This document shows positions 16,667-25,009 of a stretch of 34,297 bases of DNA, piece by piece (position 1 is the first letter of the stretch; each line of letters starts with the position of its first letter). This DNA comes from Flavobacteriales bacterium. GTDB taxonomy: Bacteria; Bacteroidota; Bacteroidia; Flavobacteriales_D; Crocinitomicaceae. A model generated the notes under the pieces. The model made no database searches and was not told the origin of the DNA. It saw only the letters and a list, made by a program, of their open reading frames with translations. The DNA lies in assembly GCA_009885545.1 (NCBI GenBank), contig VFKM01000117.1:1-34297 (forward strand). Reading direction: 5' to 3'. The position numbers and the translations under genes were made by a program.

Positions 16667-16822
16667 ATGATACTTCTTTACTCCTTTATTTCGGGGCTTA
16701 TTCTAAGTACTTTTAATTACATTTACTTCAGAAGACAAGGATTTACAGGAATCAATGTGTTTCTAATGGGCATTTTTGCCTTTTCTGCATTATCATATAT
16801 GTTTTTGAAATTCTTTACCTAG
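16667..16822 (+). CDS. Small two-helix membrane protein (51 aa)
   Basis: ATG at 16667 to TAG at 16820-16822. The protein starts MILLYSFISGLILSTFNYIY, continues with a basic turn (FRRQGFTG, 21-28), then a second hydrophobic helix (INVFLMGIFAFSALSYMFLK). Two membrane segments separated by Arg-Arg are a coherent small membrane protein, not random sequence. A promoter-like TAATTTTA lies just upstream, and it is 32 bases before the EI24-like membrane gene, so the two are probably cotranscribed. No family recognised. Codon use and AT content match the neighbours. Confidence 0.6.
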   Translation: MILLYSFISGLILSTFNYIYFRRQGFTGINVFLMGIFAFSALSYMFLKFFT

Positions 16823-16854
16823 TCGCTTTTTATTATATTCGTGTTACAAATTAA

Positions 16855-17589
16855 ATGAAAGCACTTCAACTTCATATAAATGCAATTTCTTTTATGTTCA
16901 TAGAACTAGGAAAAGGAAAATATTTACTTTTTTTTGTTCCTGGATTTGTTTTAGCACTCATATTTTGGCAAGTTTTTCTTTTCACTGAAACCGCTGAAGA
17001 CACATTTTTAGTTGTTGAGAATATCCCTTTAATAGGTTCCTATATAGGCACTGGTGTCAAAGGAACATTTAATTTTATTCAATTTATAATAGATCAACTA
17101 TTTATCTTTTTCATATTAACAGTTCTATCCCCATTCAACACAATATTATCAGAAAAAATAGACTCAGCTTTAACTGGTAAAAAATACGTTTTTGATTTGG
17201 TGCAAGTTATATTAGACTTAATTAGAATGATTTTCGTGGTCTTAATTGCGCTTCTTTTAGAAATGTTTACTTTTTTAATCTATTGGGTTTTATCTGGAAT
17301 ATTAAATTTAGATTTCCTAGATCCCTTGGCCTATTTTATAATAGCTGCATTCTTTTACGGTTTTTCATTTTACGATTACAGTTTAGAACGTAATAAAAAG
17401 GGAATTTATGAAAGTTTACAATTTGCATTTTCAAATAAATTACTCGTCGTAATGAGTGGAAGTTTGTTTTTGATAATATATGAAGTACCCATTGTAGGAG
17501 TAATAATTGCCCCAGTAATTTCAACAATGATCACAACATTTGTTTATTTAAAGAATCAAGAAAATAATTTGAAGTTAAACTTAAAATGA
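16855..17589 (+). CDS. EI24/CysZ-like integral membrane protein
   Basis: 244 residues, mostly hydrophobic, with about five or six membrane segments (for example 23-45, 75-92, 112-140, 157-175, 195-230). Family-like features are SPFNTILSEKIDSALTGKK (92-110) after the second helix and FYDYSLERNKKGIYES near 176-191. These are characteristic of the EI24 domain family, which includes bacterial CysZ sulfate permeases and eukaryotic EI24. Transport of an anion is possible but not shown. It overlaps the mutase small-subunit gene by 4 bases (ATGA), implying translational coupling, although no mechanistic link between the two families is known to me. Confidence 0.85.
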   Translation: MKALQLHINAISFMFIELGKGKYLLFFVPGFVLALIFWQVFLFTETAEDTFLVVENIPLIGSYIGTGVKGTFNFIQFIIDQLFIFFILTVLSPFNTILSEKIDSALTGKKYVFDLVQVILDLIRMIFVVLIALLLEMFTFLIYWVLSGILNLDFLDPLAYFIIAAFFYGFSFYDYSLERNKKGIYESLQFAFSNKLLVVMSGSLFLIIYEVPIVGVIIAPVISTMITTFVYLKNQENNLKLNLK

Positions 17590-18941
17590 TACAGCTGAAA
17601 AAAGATTTCAAATCAAGTTCATTAACAGAATGGATTGAGCAATTGAAAAAAGAATTGAAAGGTGATGATTTTAATAAACTCCTTCGTGAAGATGAATTGG
17701 AAGAATTGACACACCCTACTTTTAGTCACCAAGAAAGTAAATCTGGATCAATTGAAATACCTGGGAGCTTTCCTTTTACAAGAGGATATAAGTCGAAAAA
17801 CAACAATTGGAACAACGGTTATTTATTAAAAGTAACTGACGAAAAAGCTGCAAATTCAAAAGCGTTGGACGTTTTATTAAAAGGATGTGATTCACTGGTT
17901 TTTGATTTTCAAAATAAAACTGAAATAAATTGGCAAATGCTATTAAACGAAATAGAATTGGAATTTATTCAATCAGAATTTCGTTTTACAGTTATCCAAC
18001 AATTTACCAGCCTAAAAAATCATTTTAAGAACAATTTACCTTCTTCGATTAAATTTTCCTTTGATTTTCTAACACTAGATAATTCTGATCAATTATTAGA
18101 TACTATTTCAGAAGAAATGAAAGCGACTCATCGTCCATTTTGTTTTGTCGATGGTTTTTCAATTCAACAATGCGGCGCAACAACCTGGCAGGAAGTTGCA
18201 TTCATGTTGACTACCGGGCATCATTATCTTTACTCTTTAATTAAGAATGGATATACAGTGAATGAGGCTGTAGAAAGTATTCATTTTTCAACAGGAATTG
18301 GAGCAAATTATTTTTATGAAATAGCTAAAATAAGAGCTTTTAGAAAAGGTTGGGCTGCGATAATCAATCAATATGACCCAAAAAATTTAAGCACTGATAA
18401 ATGTTCAATTACAGGTATTGTGGGACTTATGAATAAATCATTATTAGATCCACACACCAATTTATTAAGACAAACAACTGAAGTTATGTCTGCAGTTTCA
18501 GCTGGGATTGAAACGATCGTTGTTTTACCCTATGATTCTCAATCAACGAAAGGCACAAGTATTCTTGCAGAAAGAATGGCGCTAAATATTTCATTGATAT
18601 TAAAAGAAGAAAGCTATTTTAATGCGGTAATAGATCCATTGGGAGGAAGCTATTCTTTAGAAGATCTAACCACTCAAATTGGAGAAAAGAGCTGGGCACT
18701 CTTCCAAAATCTTGAGAAATCAGAAGGAATTTTTTCTTTAGAAACGTTAACTGATTTGAAATCACAAATTAGTCTTAAAGCTGAAATTAGAAAAAATCAA
18801 GTATTGAACAATCAAAAAACTATTATTGGAATTAATAAATTCATCAATCCTAACACCGAAAACAATTATTTCGTCAATCAAAATGACTATTTAGGAATGT
18901 CGAAAATTAATTTTGAATCTGATTTAAAACAAGTGAAATGA
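17586..18941 (+). CDS. mutA: Methylmalonyl-CoA mutase small (beta) subunit
   Basis: 451 residues. Homologous to the TIM-barrel domain of the large subunit but non-catalytic. Recognisable segments are [40 protein letters not shown] and [15 protein letters not shown]. It ends near residue 450 without the C-terminal cobalamin-binding-type domain found in the longer actinobacterial small subunit; the short form is what I expect in Flavobacteria. It forms the heterodimer partner of the large subunit that interconverts succinyl-CoA and methylmalonyl-CoA. Start ATG overlaps the EI24 stop, and its own stop overlaps the large-subunit start (ATGA), matching 1:1 synthesis. Confidence 0.93.
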   Translation: MIQLKKDFKSSSLTEWIEQLKKELKGDDFNKLLREDELEELTHPTFSHQESKSGSIEIPGSFPFTRGYKSKNNNWNNGYLLKVTDEKAANSKALDVLLKGCDSLVFDFQNKTEINWQMLLNEIELEFIQSEFRFTVIQQFTSLKNHFKNNLPSSIKFSFDFLTLDNSDQLLDTISEEMKATHRPFCFVDGFSIQQCGATTWQEVAFMLTTGHHYLYSLIKNGYTVNEAVESIHFSTGIGANYFYEIAKIRAFRKGWAAIINQYDPKNLSTDKCSITGIVGLMNKSLLDPHTNLLRQTTEVMSAVSAGIETIVVLPYDSQSTKGTSILAERMALNISLILKEESYFNAVIDPLGGSYSLEDLTTQIGEKSWALFQNLEKSEGIFSLETLTDLKSQISLKAEIRKNQVLNNQKTIIGINKFINPNTENNYFVNQNDYLGMSKINFESDLKQVK

Positions 18942-21076
18942 AAAGAATTGACTTTAGTGAAATCCCTTTTCAATCAGTAGTTACGAGCTCTGAAGGAAAT
19001 TCAGAGTTTACAATGGAAACTGCTGAAAAAATAAAACTTCGATCTTTTTATCAAGCTAAGGATATTGAGAAAACAGAACACATTGGTTATGTATCAGGAA
19101 TTGCTCCATACTTAAGAGGGCCTTATGCTTCGATGTTTGCTATTCGACCTTGGACTATTCGACAATACGCAGGTTTTTCAACTGCTGAAGAATCAAACGC
19201 CTTTTATAGAAGAAATTTAGCCGCTGGACAAAAAGGGCTTTCTGTTGCATTTGATTTAGCTACTCACAGAGGTTATGATTCAGATCATGAGCGTGTAGAA
19301 GGTGATGTAGGAAAAGCAGGTGTTGCAATCGATTCTATATTGGATATGAAAATTTTGTTTGATCAGATTCCTTTGGATGAAATGTCAGTGTCAATGACTA
19401 TGAATGGAGCTGTTATTCCAATATTAGCATTTTACATAGTAGCTGCAGAAGAACAAGGAGTTTCTCAAGATAAATTGACGGGAACTATTCAAAACGACAT
19501 TTTGAAAGAATTCATGGTGCGGAATACCTATATATACCCACCTACTCCATCGATGAAAATCATTTCTGACATTTTCGAATACACCTCGAAAAATATGCCG
19601 AAGTTCAATTCTATTTCAATTTCTGGTTATCACATGCAAGAAGCAGGTGCAACTGCTGCGATTGAATTAGCATACACTTTAGCAGACGGATTAGAATATC
19701 TAAGAGCTGGAATAAAAACAGGTATGAGTATCGATGAATTCGCGCCGCGCTTGAGCTTCTTTTGGGCAATTGGAATGAATCATCACATGGAAATTGCAAA
19801 GATGCGCGCTGGAAGATTAATTTGGGCTAAACTCGTTCAACAATTTAATCCTGCAAACACAAAATCACTTGCTTTAAGAACACATTGTCAAACTTCTGGA
19901 TGGAGTTTAACTGAACAAGATCCATTTAATAATGTAGCTCGAACTTGCATAGAGGCTCTTGCATCTGCATTTGGAGGAACACAATCATTGCATACTAATG
20001 CACTTGACGAAGCTATTGCTTTACCAACAGATTTTTCTGCACGAATTGCAAGAAACACTCAAATATACTTACAAGAAGAAATTGGCATCACTTCATTCAT
20101 TGATCCATTTGGTGGAAGTTATTATATAGAAAAATTGACAGAAGAACTTGTTGATGAAGCATGGTCATTAATTCAAGAAGTTGAAGAATTAGGCGGAATG
20201 GCAAAAGCAATAGAAACAGGTTTGCCTAAAATGCGTATTGAAGAAGCAGCCGCAAGAAAACAAGCGAGAATAGATTCCGATAAAGATATAATTGTTGGTG
20301 TGAATCGTTATCAAATTAGCAAAGAAGACGGAGCAAATATTGAAATTTTAGAAGTTGATAATTCAAAGGTTAGAGATGCTCAATTGAATCGTCTGAAAGA
20401 CTTGCGTCAAAATAGAAATCTAACAAAAGTACAAGAAACACTTACCGAACTAGAAAATGCAGCTAAGGATAACAGCGGAAATTTGCTAGAAATTGCAATA
20501 CGCTGCGCAAGAAATAGAGCTTCATTAGGTGAGATTTCAACTGCAATGGAAAACGCATTTGGAAGATATAAAGCAACTATTCGTTCAATTTCTGGTGTAT
20601 ATTCGCATGAAGCTATGGAAGACAAAGATTTTATTATTGCAAAAACATTAACAAATCAATTCAGCAAACTGGAAGGTCGTAGACCTCGAATAATGATTGC
20701 AAAAATGGGGCAAGATGGCCATGACAGAGGAGCCAAAATTATTGCTTCTTCATTTGCTGATATTGGATTCGATGTTGATATTGGACCATTATTTCAAACT
20801 CCATTTGAAGCTGCCAAACAAGCGGTAGAAAATGACGTTCACATCCTAGGTGTTTCATCATTAGCTGCAGGACATAAAACCTTAATTCCACAAGTTATTG
20901 CAGAACTAAAAAAACTTGGTCGTGAGGACATTATGGTGATAGCAGGAGGAGTAATCCCTCAACAAGATTATGATTATTTATACAAAGCTGGTGTTTTTGG
21001 TGTTTTTGGACCAGGCACAAAAATTTCTAAAGCCGCACAAGAAATATTAAATTTGCTAATAAAAAGTACAGAATAG
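18938..21076 (+). CDS. mutB: Methylmalonyl-CoA mutase large (catalytic) subunit
   Basis: 712 residues, full length. The N-terminal substrate-binding TIM barrel contains [36 protein letters not shown] and [10 protein letters not shown]; the Tyr of IRQYAG and the Arg of MVRNTY are the residues that distinguish methylmalonyl- from isobutyryl-CoA mutase. The C-terminal domain binds adenosylcobalamin base-off through the His of [10 protein letters not shown], with GVSSLAAGH and IAGGVIP further on. It catalyses the B12-dependent carbon-skeleton rearrangement between succinyl-CoA and (R)-methylmalonyl-CoA, used in propionate metabolism and degradation of odd-chain and branched substrates. Coupled to the small-subunit gene by a 4-base overlap. 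No clear intrinsic terminator follows; a 16-bp palindrome lies 27 bases downstream. Confidence 0.97.
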   Translation: MKRIDFSEIPFQSVVTSSEGNSEFTMETAEKIKLRSFYQAKDIEKTEHIGYVSGIAPYLRGPYASMFAIRPWTIRQYAGFSTAEESNAFYRRNLAAGQKGLSVAFDLATHRGYDSDHERVEGDVGKAGVAIDSILDMKILFDQIPLDEMSVSMTMNGAVIPILAFYIVAAEEQGVSQDKLTGTIQNDILKEFMVRNTYIYPPTPSMKIISDIFEYTSKNMPKFNSISISGYHMQEAGATAAIELAYTLADGLEYLRAGIKTGMSIDEFAPRLSFFWAIGMNHHMEIAKMRAGRLIWAKLVQQFNPANTKSLALRTHCQTSGWSLTEQDPFNNVARTCIEALASAFGGTQSLHTNALDEAIALPTDFSARIARNTQIYLQEEIGITSFIDPFGGSYYIEKLTEELVDEAWSLIQEVEELGGMAKAIETGLPKMRIEEAAARKQARIDSDKDIIVGVNRYQISKEDGANIEILEVDNSKVRDAQLNRLKDLRQNRNLTKVQETLTELENAAKDNSGNLLEIAIRCARNRASLGEISTAMENAFGRYKATIRSISGVYSHEAMEDKDFIIAKTLTNQFSKLEGRRPRIMIAKMGQDGHDRGAKIIASSFADIGFDVDIGPLFQTPFEAAKQAVENDVHILGVSSLAAGHKTLIPQVIAELKKLGREDIMVIAGGVIPQQDYDYLYKAGVFGVFGPGTKISKAAQEILNLLIKSTE

Positions 21077-21102
21077 AAACATTTTAATGTCAACGATTGC
21101 AG

Positions 21103-21118
21103 TAAACAAATTTGTTTA
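21103..21118. other. Perfect 16-bp palindrome TAAACAAATTTGTTTA
   Basis: A fully self-complementary 16-base sequence between mutB and the next secreted-protein gene, 64 bases before that gene's ATG (21182). Its right half contains TTTG (21111-21114), which with TAGTTATTG (21131-21139) could form a -33/-7 pair. A dimeric regulator site overlapping the -33 region is plausible but unproven. Confidence 0.45.
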
Positions 21119-21181
21119 GTACATTCGGCATAGTTATTGAAATGTCGGAAATCATTCGAAATTATTAAAAAACGCAAGGTT

Positions 21182-21907
21182 ATGAAAAAAATACTCCCTT
21201 TACTACTGTTCATTATAAGCGCTTTAACAGTTAACGCTCAAGCACCCAATTACGACGATTTAAAAATTCTCTATGCAGATGCTAATTATGAGAAATTAGT
21301 GAAAGTTGCATCAGGTTATACGTTAAAAGATGAACTTAAAAAGGATCCTCTGCCATTTATATGGTTAACTAAAGGATTATACAAAATTTCACTTTCTGGT
21401 ACAGATGATGAAAAATACAAAAATGCTTATAAAGAAGCGATCGCATCCTTGACGAAAGCAATGAAAAATGATAAAGACGGAACGGCTTTAACTGATTTTC
21501 AAGAATTTATAGAAGAATTTCAAGGTTCTTTAGTTGAATTGATAAGCAATGATATTGATGCAAAAGATTACAATAAAGCATCAGGTTGGGTTATTAAATA
21601 TATAAAAATCACGAAAAATCCAATTGGATCAAAATACCTTGATGGCGCTTCTAAGTATAGAAAAACAGATAAAGGTGGAGCAAATACAGCTTGGAAAGAA
21701 GCTGAAATTATGTTGACTCAAATAACTTCAATAGAAGAATGGAGTAAAGCAGATAAAGACATATTGAAACTAGGCGTTTTTCAAACTGCAGAATGCTACA
21801 TTCTTTCAAAACAAAAAGACAAAGCTAAAACACTTTTGAATAAAGTCGCTCAATGGTTCGAGGAAGACGAAGATTTCAAATCAAAATACGACGAAATCAT
21901 TAATTAA
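21182..21907 (+). CDS. Secreted helical (TPR-like) protein of unknown function
   Basis: 241 residues counting from the ATG at 21182, chosen because it gives a normal signal peptide (MKKILPLLLFIISALTVNAQ). An upstream in-frame ATG at 21137 would add 15 charged residues ahead of the signal and is unlikely. The mature protein is mostly helical with repeated paired-helix segments (YADANYEKLVKVASGYTLKD, YKEAIASLTKAMKN, AECYILSKQKDKAKTLLNKV), suggesting degenerate tetratricopeptide-like repeats. No catalytic motif is visible. It is followed by a strong intrinsic terminator at 21910-21935 and appears monocistronic. Confidence 0.8.
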   Translation: MKKILPLLLFIISALTVNAQAPNYDDLKILYADANYEKLVKVASGYTLKDELKKDPLPFIWLTKGLYKISLSGTDDEKYKNAYKEAIASLTKAMKNDKDGTALTDFQEFIEEFQGSLVELISNDIDAKDYNKASGWVIKYIKITKNPIGSKYLDGASKYRKTDKGGANTAWKEAEIMLTQITSIEEWSKADKDILKLGVFQTAECYILSKQKDKAKTLLNKVAQWFEEDEDFKSKYDEIIN

Positions 21908-21909
21908 TT

Positions 21910-21935
21910 AAAGCCCCATTTGGGGCTTTTTTTTT
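21910..21935 (+). terminator. Intrinsic terminator
   Basis: AAAGCCCC pairs with GGGGCTTT around ATTT and is followed by a run of Ts to 21935. It begins 3 bases after the stop codon of the secreted helical protein gene. Confidence 0.95.
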
Positions 21936-22051
21936 GTCTAGTTCCAATTTCAACTCAAAGGTGCACCAATCAATCTGACGATAATATCACTATTAACAGT
22001 ATTGCATTTATAACTATTTGGTGAGTTTTTTAATTGAATCACTGAATAATT

Positions 22052-22059
22052 TAATTTTA
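22052..22059 (+). promoter_or_regulatory. -7-like box of the FtsB/DivIC-like gene
   Basis: TAATTTTA (one mismatch to TAnnTTTG) ends 5 bases before the ATG at 22064, the same spacing as at murB. It implies a leaderless transcript, or translation from the in-frame ATG at 22076. Confidence 0.4.
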
Positions 22060-22063
22060 CAAT

Positions 22064-22348
22064 ATGATCAAACATATGAAATACTTCAAAAACAAATTTA
22101 TATTAACAACGTGTTTGTTTTTCATTTACATACTTTTTCTAGACGATATTGACATCTTTACAATCATCAACCAAAACAGTAAACTCTCTCATTTTGAATT
22201 AGAAAAATCAGAAGTTTCAAAAAAATTGGCAAGAACAAAGCTCACATTAAAAAAATTAAAATACACGTCCGAATTAGAGAACTATGCAAGAGAAGAAAAA
22301 CTCTTTAAACGTGACAACGAAGAAATTTTTGTTATTTCATACGAATAA
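22064..22348 (+). CDS. FtsB/DivIC-like septum formation initiator protein
   Basis: 94 residues: a short cytoplasmic N-terminus, one membrane helix (about 12-29, FILTTCLFFIYILFLDD), a helical coiled-coil segment (about 36-72, SKLSHFELEKSEVSKKLART) and the family-typical end YAREEKLFKRDNEEIF. Septum formation initiator proteins are bitopic divisome components that act with FtsL and FtsQ to activate septal peptidoglycan synthesis. Two starts are possible, 22064 (MIKHMKYF) and 22076 (MKYFKNKF); the second gives a more usual N-terminus. The gene is convergent with and adjacent to the SpoIID-like gene, whose coding ends at 22349. Confidence 0.85.
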   Translation: MIKHMKYFKNKFILTTCLFFIYILFLDDIDIFTIINQNSKLSHFELEKSEVSKKLARTKLTLKKLKYTSELENYAREEKLFKRDNEEIFVISYE

Positions 22349-23518
22349 TTAAAAATTTGAGTTTTTCTGTGCGAAAAATCTTAATTCCGAATAATTTGCA
22401 ATAACTATTTTTGGGAAATAAAACAAAGCAATTTGCATAAAATCATAACCAGATTTAGCCATTTTCATTGCTCCCTCTTGACATAAGCCTACACCATGTC
22501 CAAAACCTCTTCCTTGAACTACAACTTCTTCACCTTCCAAATGACAATTAAAAAAAGTCGATTTTAGATTGAATTCTTCACGAATATCCCTTAAAGGTAT
22601 TCCTAAGACTGGGTGTATATAAAATGCTTTCCTCTGCGGTTGATTGAACGAGAAAATTAACGATGCGAATGTGCTATCATAAATTGGATAATCGTATTTT
22701 TCAACAAGAAAATTTTGCCATAGATTTTTATCAATTTTTTTCTCCCAAGTAGCTTGTTTAGTATATAAACAGAAAGTATCAATGAATGACGATAAATATT
22801 CAATTTCCTCATTCCAAACATCTTGTGGCTCACATGTTTGACCTCCACAATTCGCATGGAAATAAGAATCAATCAAGTGATTTTTTGAATCAATCATAAT
22901 CAAATCATGCGTTAGATATACTGCTGAATCAATTAATGGAGTATATCGCATCATACTGTGATAAGCCTGACAATGGACACCGTCACACAAATCAAACCCT
23001 TCCTTTTTATGTTTACCACAGTACTTTAAAGCATAAGTGCGACTCATCAATGCTTGAACCTTATAATATTCAATATGTCTTCCCCCTCCACCTTCAGATT
23101 CAACTACTCCAGCTAGGTAGTTATCAATATCAACTAAATTAACAAGTGCTAATTCCTTACCATTGGACGAAATTTCAAAATCATCTTCATACTTACGTTG
23201 CTTTACTACTGGTACTTTCGATGTTAATACAAGCGAAGTATTTAGATTATTCTGAATCAAATAGATTTTTTGAAAATCACCTAGTTCGATTGTCCCTTTT
23301 TTGAGTTTAACTTTATCTTTTTCAATTGAAACTTCTATGAATTCATTAGGTAAAATAGAACCAAAATCTGATGTGTCTCCAAAAATAGAATAACTTCCGC
23401 TATTATAGGAAAAAGTTATTCGTTTGACATCATAGCCTCTCAACACACCAATCCTCATCTGTTGAGCATTAGCTGTCCAAAGAACTAATAACATTAAAAA
23501 AGTGACACTAAATTTCAC
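22349..23518 (-). CDS. SpoIID/LytB-domain secreted protein (putative peptidoglycan lytic enzyme)
   Basis: 389 residues from the GTG at 23518, which yields a proper signal peptide (MKFSVTFLMLLVLWTANAQ). A longer TTG start at 23539 would add 7 residues and is less likely, because a perfect -7 box lies between the two. The SpoIID/LytB domain is marked by YLAGVVESEGGGGRHIEY (catalytic Glu in the VxSE context, about residue 142), YKVQALMSRTYALKY, CDGVHCQAYHSM, ANCGGQTCEPQDVW and GRGFGHGVGLCQEGAMKMA. Bacillus SpoIID is a lytic transglycosylase acting on glycan without stem peptides. A role in periplasmic peptidoglycan remodelling is inferred. Located downstream of lpxB but probably with its own promoter. 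Confidence 0.88.
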   Translation of the reverse strand: MKFSVTFLMLLVLWTANAQQMRIGVLRGYDVKRITFSYNSGSYSIFGDTSDFGSILPNEFIEVSIEKDKVKLKKGTIELGDFQKIYLIQNNLNTSLVLTSKVPVVKQRKYEDDFEISSNGKELALVNLVDIDNYLAGVVESEGGGGRHIEYYKVQALMSRTYALKYCGKHKKEGFDLCDGVHCQAYHSMMRYTPLIDSAVYLTHDLIMIDSKNHLIDSYFHANCGGQTCEPQDVWNEEIEYLSSFIDTFCLYTKQATWEKKIDKNLWQNFLVEKYDYPIYDSTFASLIFSFNQPQRKAFYIHPVLGIPLRDIREEFNLKSTFFNCHLEGEEVVVQGRGFGHGVGLCQEGAMKMAKSGYDFMQIALFYFPKIVIANYSELRFFAQKNSNF

Positions 23519-23522
23519 AAGA

Positions 23523-23530
23523 CAAAAATA
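23523..23530 (-). promoter_or_regulatory. -7 promoter box of the SpoIID-like gene
   Basis: Minus-strand TATTTTTG matches TAnnTTTG exactly and ends 5 bases before the GTG at 23518. It supports the GTG over the TTG at 23539, which would lie upstream of the predicted transcription start, and predicts a leaderless mRNA. Confidence 0.5.
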
Positions 23531-23537
23531 ATTCAAC

Positions 23538-23553
23538 AAAAAATCGATTTTTT
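23538..23553. other. 16-bp palindrome AAAAAATCGATTTTTT
   Basis: Perfect self-complementary sequence in the short gap between the lpxB stop (23555) and the SpoIID-like gene. It has no loop and few GC pairs; it may be a protein-binding site, a weak terminator, or chance in AT-rich DNA. Confidence 0.3.
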
Positions 23554-23554
23554 G

Positions 23555-24691
23555 CTAATCAGTAATAGTTTTCAACAAGGATTGTGCTACTTTTTCACTT
23601 GCACCACCTTTTCCTAAAATTTTCTTCATATCACTATAATCTTGCAGCATCTGTTCTCTCTTGTAACCGCCTATCAATAAGTGCTTTAATTCGTTTTCAA
23701 TGTTTTCAGATGAACATTCGTTTTGAATCAATTCTTTAACCACTTCTCTATTCATGATTAAATTCACCAATGAAATATATTTAATTTTAATCAATCGTTT
23801 AGCAATTTGATACGAAATTGCTGATCCTTTGTAACAAACAACCTCTGGAATACCCAACAAGGCAGTCTCTAAAGTGGCTGTGCCAGATGTTACAACTGCG
23901 GCCTCAGAATTAGACAATAAATCATATGTTTGACCATAAACAATTTTAACATCCTCTGTTATTAGTGAATTATAAAAGGATTGTTCTAAACTTGGTGCTC
24001 CAGCAATTACTATCTGATAATTTTCAAAAGATTTCAATGCCTCTAACATTATAGGAAGTTTAACTGACACTTCTTGTTTTCTACTTCCTGGTAATAGCGC
24101 AATAATTGGCTTTGTATTCAAATCATTGCTAACAAGAAAATGTTCTTTTGAAACTGCAGTTTTTTGATAATCACCAATTGCGTCCAACAATGGATGTCCT
24201 AAATATGTTACATCATAATCAAATTGGGCATAGAATTCTTTTTCAAATGGCAAAATGACATACATTTGATCTACAAATTTCTTGATTTTGTGAACTCTAG
24301 ATTTCTTCCAAGCCCATACCTGTGGAGAAATATAATAGATAACCTTTATACCTTTAGAATGTGCCCATTCAGCAATTCTTAAATTGAATCCTGGGTAATC
24401 TACAAGAATCAAAACATCTGGTTGGTATTCTTCTATATCCTTTTTACAAAAACGTATATTTTTAATAATCGTTCTGATATTTGAAATAACCTCAATGAAT
24501 CCCATAAAGGCTAAATCTTTTATATGCTTAACAATTTTTCCGCCTTGATGTTCCATCTTATCTCCACCCCAGCAACGAAAATCTATATTATCTCTTTCGT
24601 TTTTTAATGCGCGCATCAAATTACTGGCATGTAAGTCACCAGATGCCTCACCGGCAATTACGTAAAGTTTTAAATTTTTAATGGAGCCCAT
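23555..24691 (-). CDS. lpxB: Lipid-A-disaccharide synthase (LpxB)
   Basis: 378 residues, glycosyltransferase family 19. It joins UDP-2,3-diacylglucosamine and lipid X into the lipid A disaccharide at the inner membrane's cytoplasmic face. Signature segments are YVIAGEASGDLHASNLMRAL (10-29), YISPQVWAWKKSRV, ALLPGSRKQEV, and TSGTATLETALLGIPEVVCY in the nucleotide-sugar-binding C-terminal half. The ATG follows the stop of the small membrane protein gene with no gap (TAA-ATG), so it is translated from the surE-led operon. Its presence confirms an LPS-making Gram-negative organism. Confidence 0.96.
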   Translation of the reverse strand: MGSIKNLKLYVIAGEASGDLHASNLMRALKNERDNIDFRCWGGDKMEHQGGKIVKHIKDLAFMGFIEVISNIRTIIKNIRFCKKDIEEYQPDVLILVDYPGFNLRIAEWAHSKGIKVIYYISPQVWAWKKSRVHKIKKFVDQMYVILPFEKEFYAQFDYDVTYLGHPLLDAIGDYQKTAVSKEHFLVSNDLNTKPIIALLPGSRKQEVSVKLPIMLEALKSFENYQIVIAGAPSLEQSFYNSLITEDVKIVYGQTYDLLSNSEAAVVTSGTATLETALLGIPEVVCYKGSAISYQIAKRLIKIKYISLVNLIMNREVVKELIQNECSSENIENELKHLLIGGYKREQMLQDYSDMKKILGKGGASEKVAQSLLKTITD

Positions 24692-25009
24692 TTAAGCGAT
24701 GAACTTAACATAAATAATGTACGGTAAAAAACAAAAGGTTGCAATTATAATTGAACGAGCAAACGCGTATTTTTCACGATTCAATGAAATATAAAACCAA
24801 AGTAAATTTGAAATCACTGATACAGAAATAATCATTCCCCTATAATTCCTGTTTAATATAAATCGATCCCACAATCGATCGTAATCATAATTTTGAACTA
24901 AGGATATAATTAAAATCGTCAAAGGCACAAAGATTAGGGGAGATATTAATCCCACCAATAATCCCTTTGTATGTTGAGATGTCCATTTATTAAATTTCAT
25001 ATTTCCCAT
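24692..25009 (-). CDS. Small three-helix membrane protein between surE and lpxB
   Basis: 105 residues with three predicted membrane helices (about 17-38, 58-75, 84-104) separated by charged loops (YDYDRLWDRFILNRNYRG; SLNREKYAF). I do not recognise a characterised family, but a small membrane protein in this position is familiar from Flavobacteria. The ATG at 25009 lies 12 bases inside the 3' end of surE; an in-frame ATG at 25000 would give MKFNKW. Its stop abuts the lpxB ATG. A link to lipid A synthesis is suggested by position only. Confidence 0.75.
   Translation of the reverse strand: MGNMKFNKWTSQHTKGLLVGLISPLIFVPLTILIISLVQNYDYDRLWDRFILNRNYRGMIISVSVISNLLWFYISLNREKYAFARSIIIATFCFLPYIIYVKFIA

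Noticed and set aside
17586-18941. Mutase small subunit as a truncated pseudogene
   Set aside because: It lacks the C-terminal cobalamin-like domain, but the short form is expected in this lineage, the frame is intact, and overlaps with both neighbours are preserved.
19118-19170. Possible active-site Tyr-to-Phe change in the mutase large subunit ([10 protein letters not shown])
   Set aside because: By residue spacing the catalytic Tyr89 of the Propionibacterium enzyme is the Tyr of IRQYAG, which is present; the Phe is at the non-catalytic position 79 equivalent.
21137-21181. Upstream ATG extension of the secreted helical protein
   Set aside because: It would place 15 charged residues ahead of a normal signal peptide; the ATG at 21182 is the natural start.
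23519-23539. TTG start of the SpoIID-like gene
   Set aside because: A perfect -7 box lies between it and the GTG at 23518, and the GTG gives a better signal peptide.
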